DNA of 8,909 nt from Methylococcaceae bacterium (GTDB lineage: Bacteria > Pseudomonadota > Gammaproteobacteria > Methylococcales > Methylomonadaceae): the NCBI GenBank assembly GCA_947484105.1, contig CANKON010000044.1:1-8909 (forward strand). Reading direction: 5' to 3'. Every line of letters begins with the position of its first letter. Within the stretch, counting starts at the first letter, position 1. Of this stretch, positions 7,748 through 8,909 are shown piece by piece. The notes beneath the pieces are model-generated. The model ran no database searches. It saw only the letters and a list, made by a program, of their open reading frames with translations, and had not been told where the DNA came from. The position numbers were made by a program, and so were the translations under genes.

Positions 7748-8909
7748 TTATTTTGTCGTCGTGGTTGAGCCAGATGAGAAAAATGGCTTAGAAGTGGACG
7801 TAGAGCTTGTTGAACCCGTTGTACCACCGCTCGAAAAAATAGGCGTGGAAGTAGAACCTGGTGAAACTGTTGAATTTGTAGCAGAACCAGTAGTTGAAGT
7901 TGTGCCTGTTTTTAGTTCTGAATTACTGTAAGTTTTGTCATCTAATTTGGGTAAATCTCCATAGAAATAAAAGGCTTCGTTTCCTTCACAATTAAAATCA
8001 CCAATGCTGACTTTGACAGGTATCACCACCGATTCAGCAATTGTCGCTGCAGTGGTTGTCGCTGCACCAGCTACAACAGGTACAGGATTAAAATCTACAA
8101 AATCCAATCGCGTTCCCGTTAAGGTAATTTTGCTATTCGTGTCGCCACATTCACCTAACGTTAGCGTCGCACTATCTTTTGCAATTAAACGCGAATCGGT
8201 CATTTTTGCAGCCCCAATAATTCTGCCGACTTTATTTGATGTGGGTTCAACATTGGATGCTAACGCCTGACACGCCATGTTACCAATTTGAATTTTGATA
8301 GGCGTTGTCGCGTCTACTTTTTTTGCAAACCTTTTAAGCGTCGCCGAAATCACAGACTGGCTATTCACACCACAGCTTGTCAATTTAAATCCACCATTTT
8401 TAGTCGCAAATTTCCCCGTCCGAACTTTAGTGACATCGCGCGTAATGCTGTATTGCGCGGCATCAACAACACATTCTGCATTCGGATTTACCGCCGTTGG
8501 ACACGGTTTGCTGACAGGTTTCACAGACACATAATAACGAGTCGAACCTTTTGGCAGTGTAAATTGATAACCGCCCTGATCATCAACAAAACCTGAGCCA
8601 CAATCACTGCCGTTAATCACTTTTGATGAAAGCGACGGAATTAACGTGTAAGTGCTGTCATAAACACTCAATTTCCAATCATTGTTTTTTCGCATCGCCA
8701 TTGATGAACATGTGAACATTAACGGAATATCCACGTTACCATTGCTGTCTACAAAATAATTATCTGAACTCGGTTTTTCTGAGCCATCCGAATTTTTAAC
8801 CGTAACGGTTGAAAAACTACTCGTTTTTTCGTTACCTAACGATTTCGATGCGTCTAAGTCGGCTTTTAATTGCACGACTGGATCAACTGTTGTCGTGCTT
8901 AGTTTTTCT
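7748..8909 (-). CDS. Unrecognised cysteine-containing, probably exported protein, 3' part
   Basis: I do not recognise this family. The frame is open to the window edge, so the true start, and any signal peptide, is beyond base 8909; the GTG at 8875 is internal. About 387 residues are visible. The sequence is rich in Ser, Thr, Gly, Asn and short beta-type strands, has no long hydrophobic segment, and holds eight cysteines (in the contexts FTCSS, SDCGS, KPCPT, AECVV, TSCGV, MACQA, GECGD, FNCEG). An even cysteine count and beta-rich, low-charge composition fit an extracytoplasmic disulfide-bonded protein, but this is inference. Two clear tandem units begin with a Cys-Gly and end in a strand pattern PxKxxIGxxxC (8270-8383 and 7988-8158). 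The last 53 residues are a Ser/Thr/Gly-rich tail. There is no LPXTG-like or other anchor motif. It is the first visible gene of the unit running into the RCK gene, dsbB and priA. Confidence 0.75.
   Translation of the reverse strand, partial: EKLSTTTVDPVVQLKADLDASKSLGNEKTSSFSTVTVKNSDGSEKPSSDNYFVDSNGNVDIPLMFTCSSMAMRKNNDWKLSVYDSTYTLIPSLSSKVINGSDCGSGFVDDQGGYQFTLPKGSTRYYVSVKPVSKPCPTAVNPNAECVVDAAQYSITRDVTKVRTGKFATKNGGFKLTSCGVNSQSVISATLKRFAKKVDATTPIKIQIGNMACQALASNVEPTSNKVGRIIGAAKMTDSRLIAKDSATLTLGECGDTNSKITLTGTRLDFVDFNPVPVVAGAATTTAATIAESVVIPVKVSIGDFNCEGNEAFYFYGDLPKLDDKTYSNSELKTGTTSTTGSATNSTVSPGSTSTPIFSSGGTTGSTSSTSTSKPFFSSGSTTTTK
7751..7909 (-). repeat. Low-complexity Ser/Thr/Gly tail with a duplicated motif
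   Basis: The final 53 residues of the unrecognised protein are almost entirely Ser, Thr and Gly. Within them TPIFSSGGTT (codons for PIFSSG at 7826-7843) and KPFFSSGSTT (PFFSSG at 7769-7786) form two copies of one motif. The codons of the two copies differ, so the likeness is at the protein level and is not a recent DNA duplication. Confidence 0.65.
7988..8158 (-). repeat. Cys-bracketed protein unit 2
   Basis: Second copy of the unit: LGECGDTNS at the start (Cys codon 8147-8149), a TLTGTRLDF strand, then IPVKVSIGDFNC at the end (Cys codon 7988-7990). It is longer than unit 1, about 54 residues from cysteine to cysteine, because of an Ala/Thr/Val-rich insert (around AGAATTTAATIA). A weaker candidate unit lies upstream at 8501-8602 (SDCGSG to VSKPC). 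Confidence 0.55.
8270..8383 (-). repeat. Cys-bracketed protein unit 1
   Basis: Protein-level repeat inside the unrecognised gene. It starts at LTSCGVNS (Cys codon 8372-8374), passes through an ISATLKRF strand, and ends PIKIQIGNMAC (Cys codon 8270-8272), about 35 residues from cysteine to cysteine. It is matched by the next unit at both ends but not at the DNA level. Confidence 0.55.

Noticed and set aside
8004..8596. Plus-strand open frames of 79-102 codons opposite the unknown gene
   Set aside because: The minus-strand frame is open for the whole region, has repeated protein-level units and joins a tight gene series; the plus-strand frames have none of this.
8873..8875. GTG as the start of the unknown minus-strand gene
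   Set aside because: The frame stays open to the window edge with the same composition (STTTVDPV before it), so the start is further upstream.

Overview
The window reads as chromosomal core DNA from a moderately AT-rich gammaproteobacterium. Mfd, PriA and DsbB all match the E. coli-type families closely along their lengths. The base composition and the hybrid sensor kinase would suit a Thiotrichales/Beggiatoa-like sulfur bacterium, but that placement is a guess. I see no mobile element, CRISPR array, tRNA or rRNA, and there is almost no non-coding DNA.

Plus strand, bases 2-4544: the 3' part of a hybrid sensor histidine kinase/response regulator (its start lies before the window), then mfd, the transcription-repair coupling factor. 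The two genes overlap by 8 bp. Minus strand, bases 8909-4541, read right to left: the 3' part of an unrecognised cysteine-containing, probably exported protein with a Ser/Thr/Gly-rich C-terminus; a stand-alone RCK (TrkA-N/TrkA-C) protein; dsbB; and priA. Spacings are 9 nt, then overlaps of 10 and 8 nt, so these four genes look like one transcription unit whose promoter lies beyond base 8909. The two units converge, and mfd and priA share the tetranucleotide TTAA for their stop codons, leaving no room for an intergenic terminator.

Mfd removes RNA polymerase stalled at DNA lesions and recruits UvrA. PriA reloads the replicative helicase at collapsed forks. Both deal with blocked machinery on DNA, but here they are only neighbours on opposite strands. 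DsbB reoxidises the periplasmic disulfide catalyst DsbA, and the unknown protein upstream of it has eight cysteines, so a link through disulfide formation is possible but unproven.

The points most worth a second look are structural. PriA seems to lack the winged-helix domain between its N-terminal 3'-end-binding domain and its helicase core. Mfd lacks about 45 residues of its UvrB-like module. The RCK protein has no pore domain and a non-canonical glycine motif. The unknown protein contains tandem units bracketed by cysteines. I did not find a clearly new multi-gene system.
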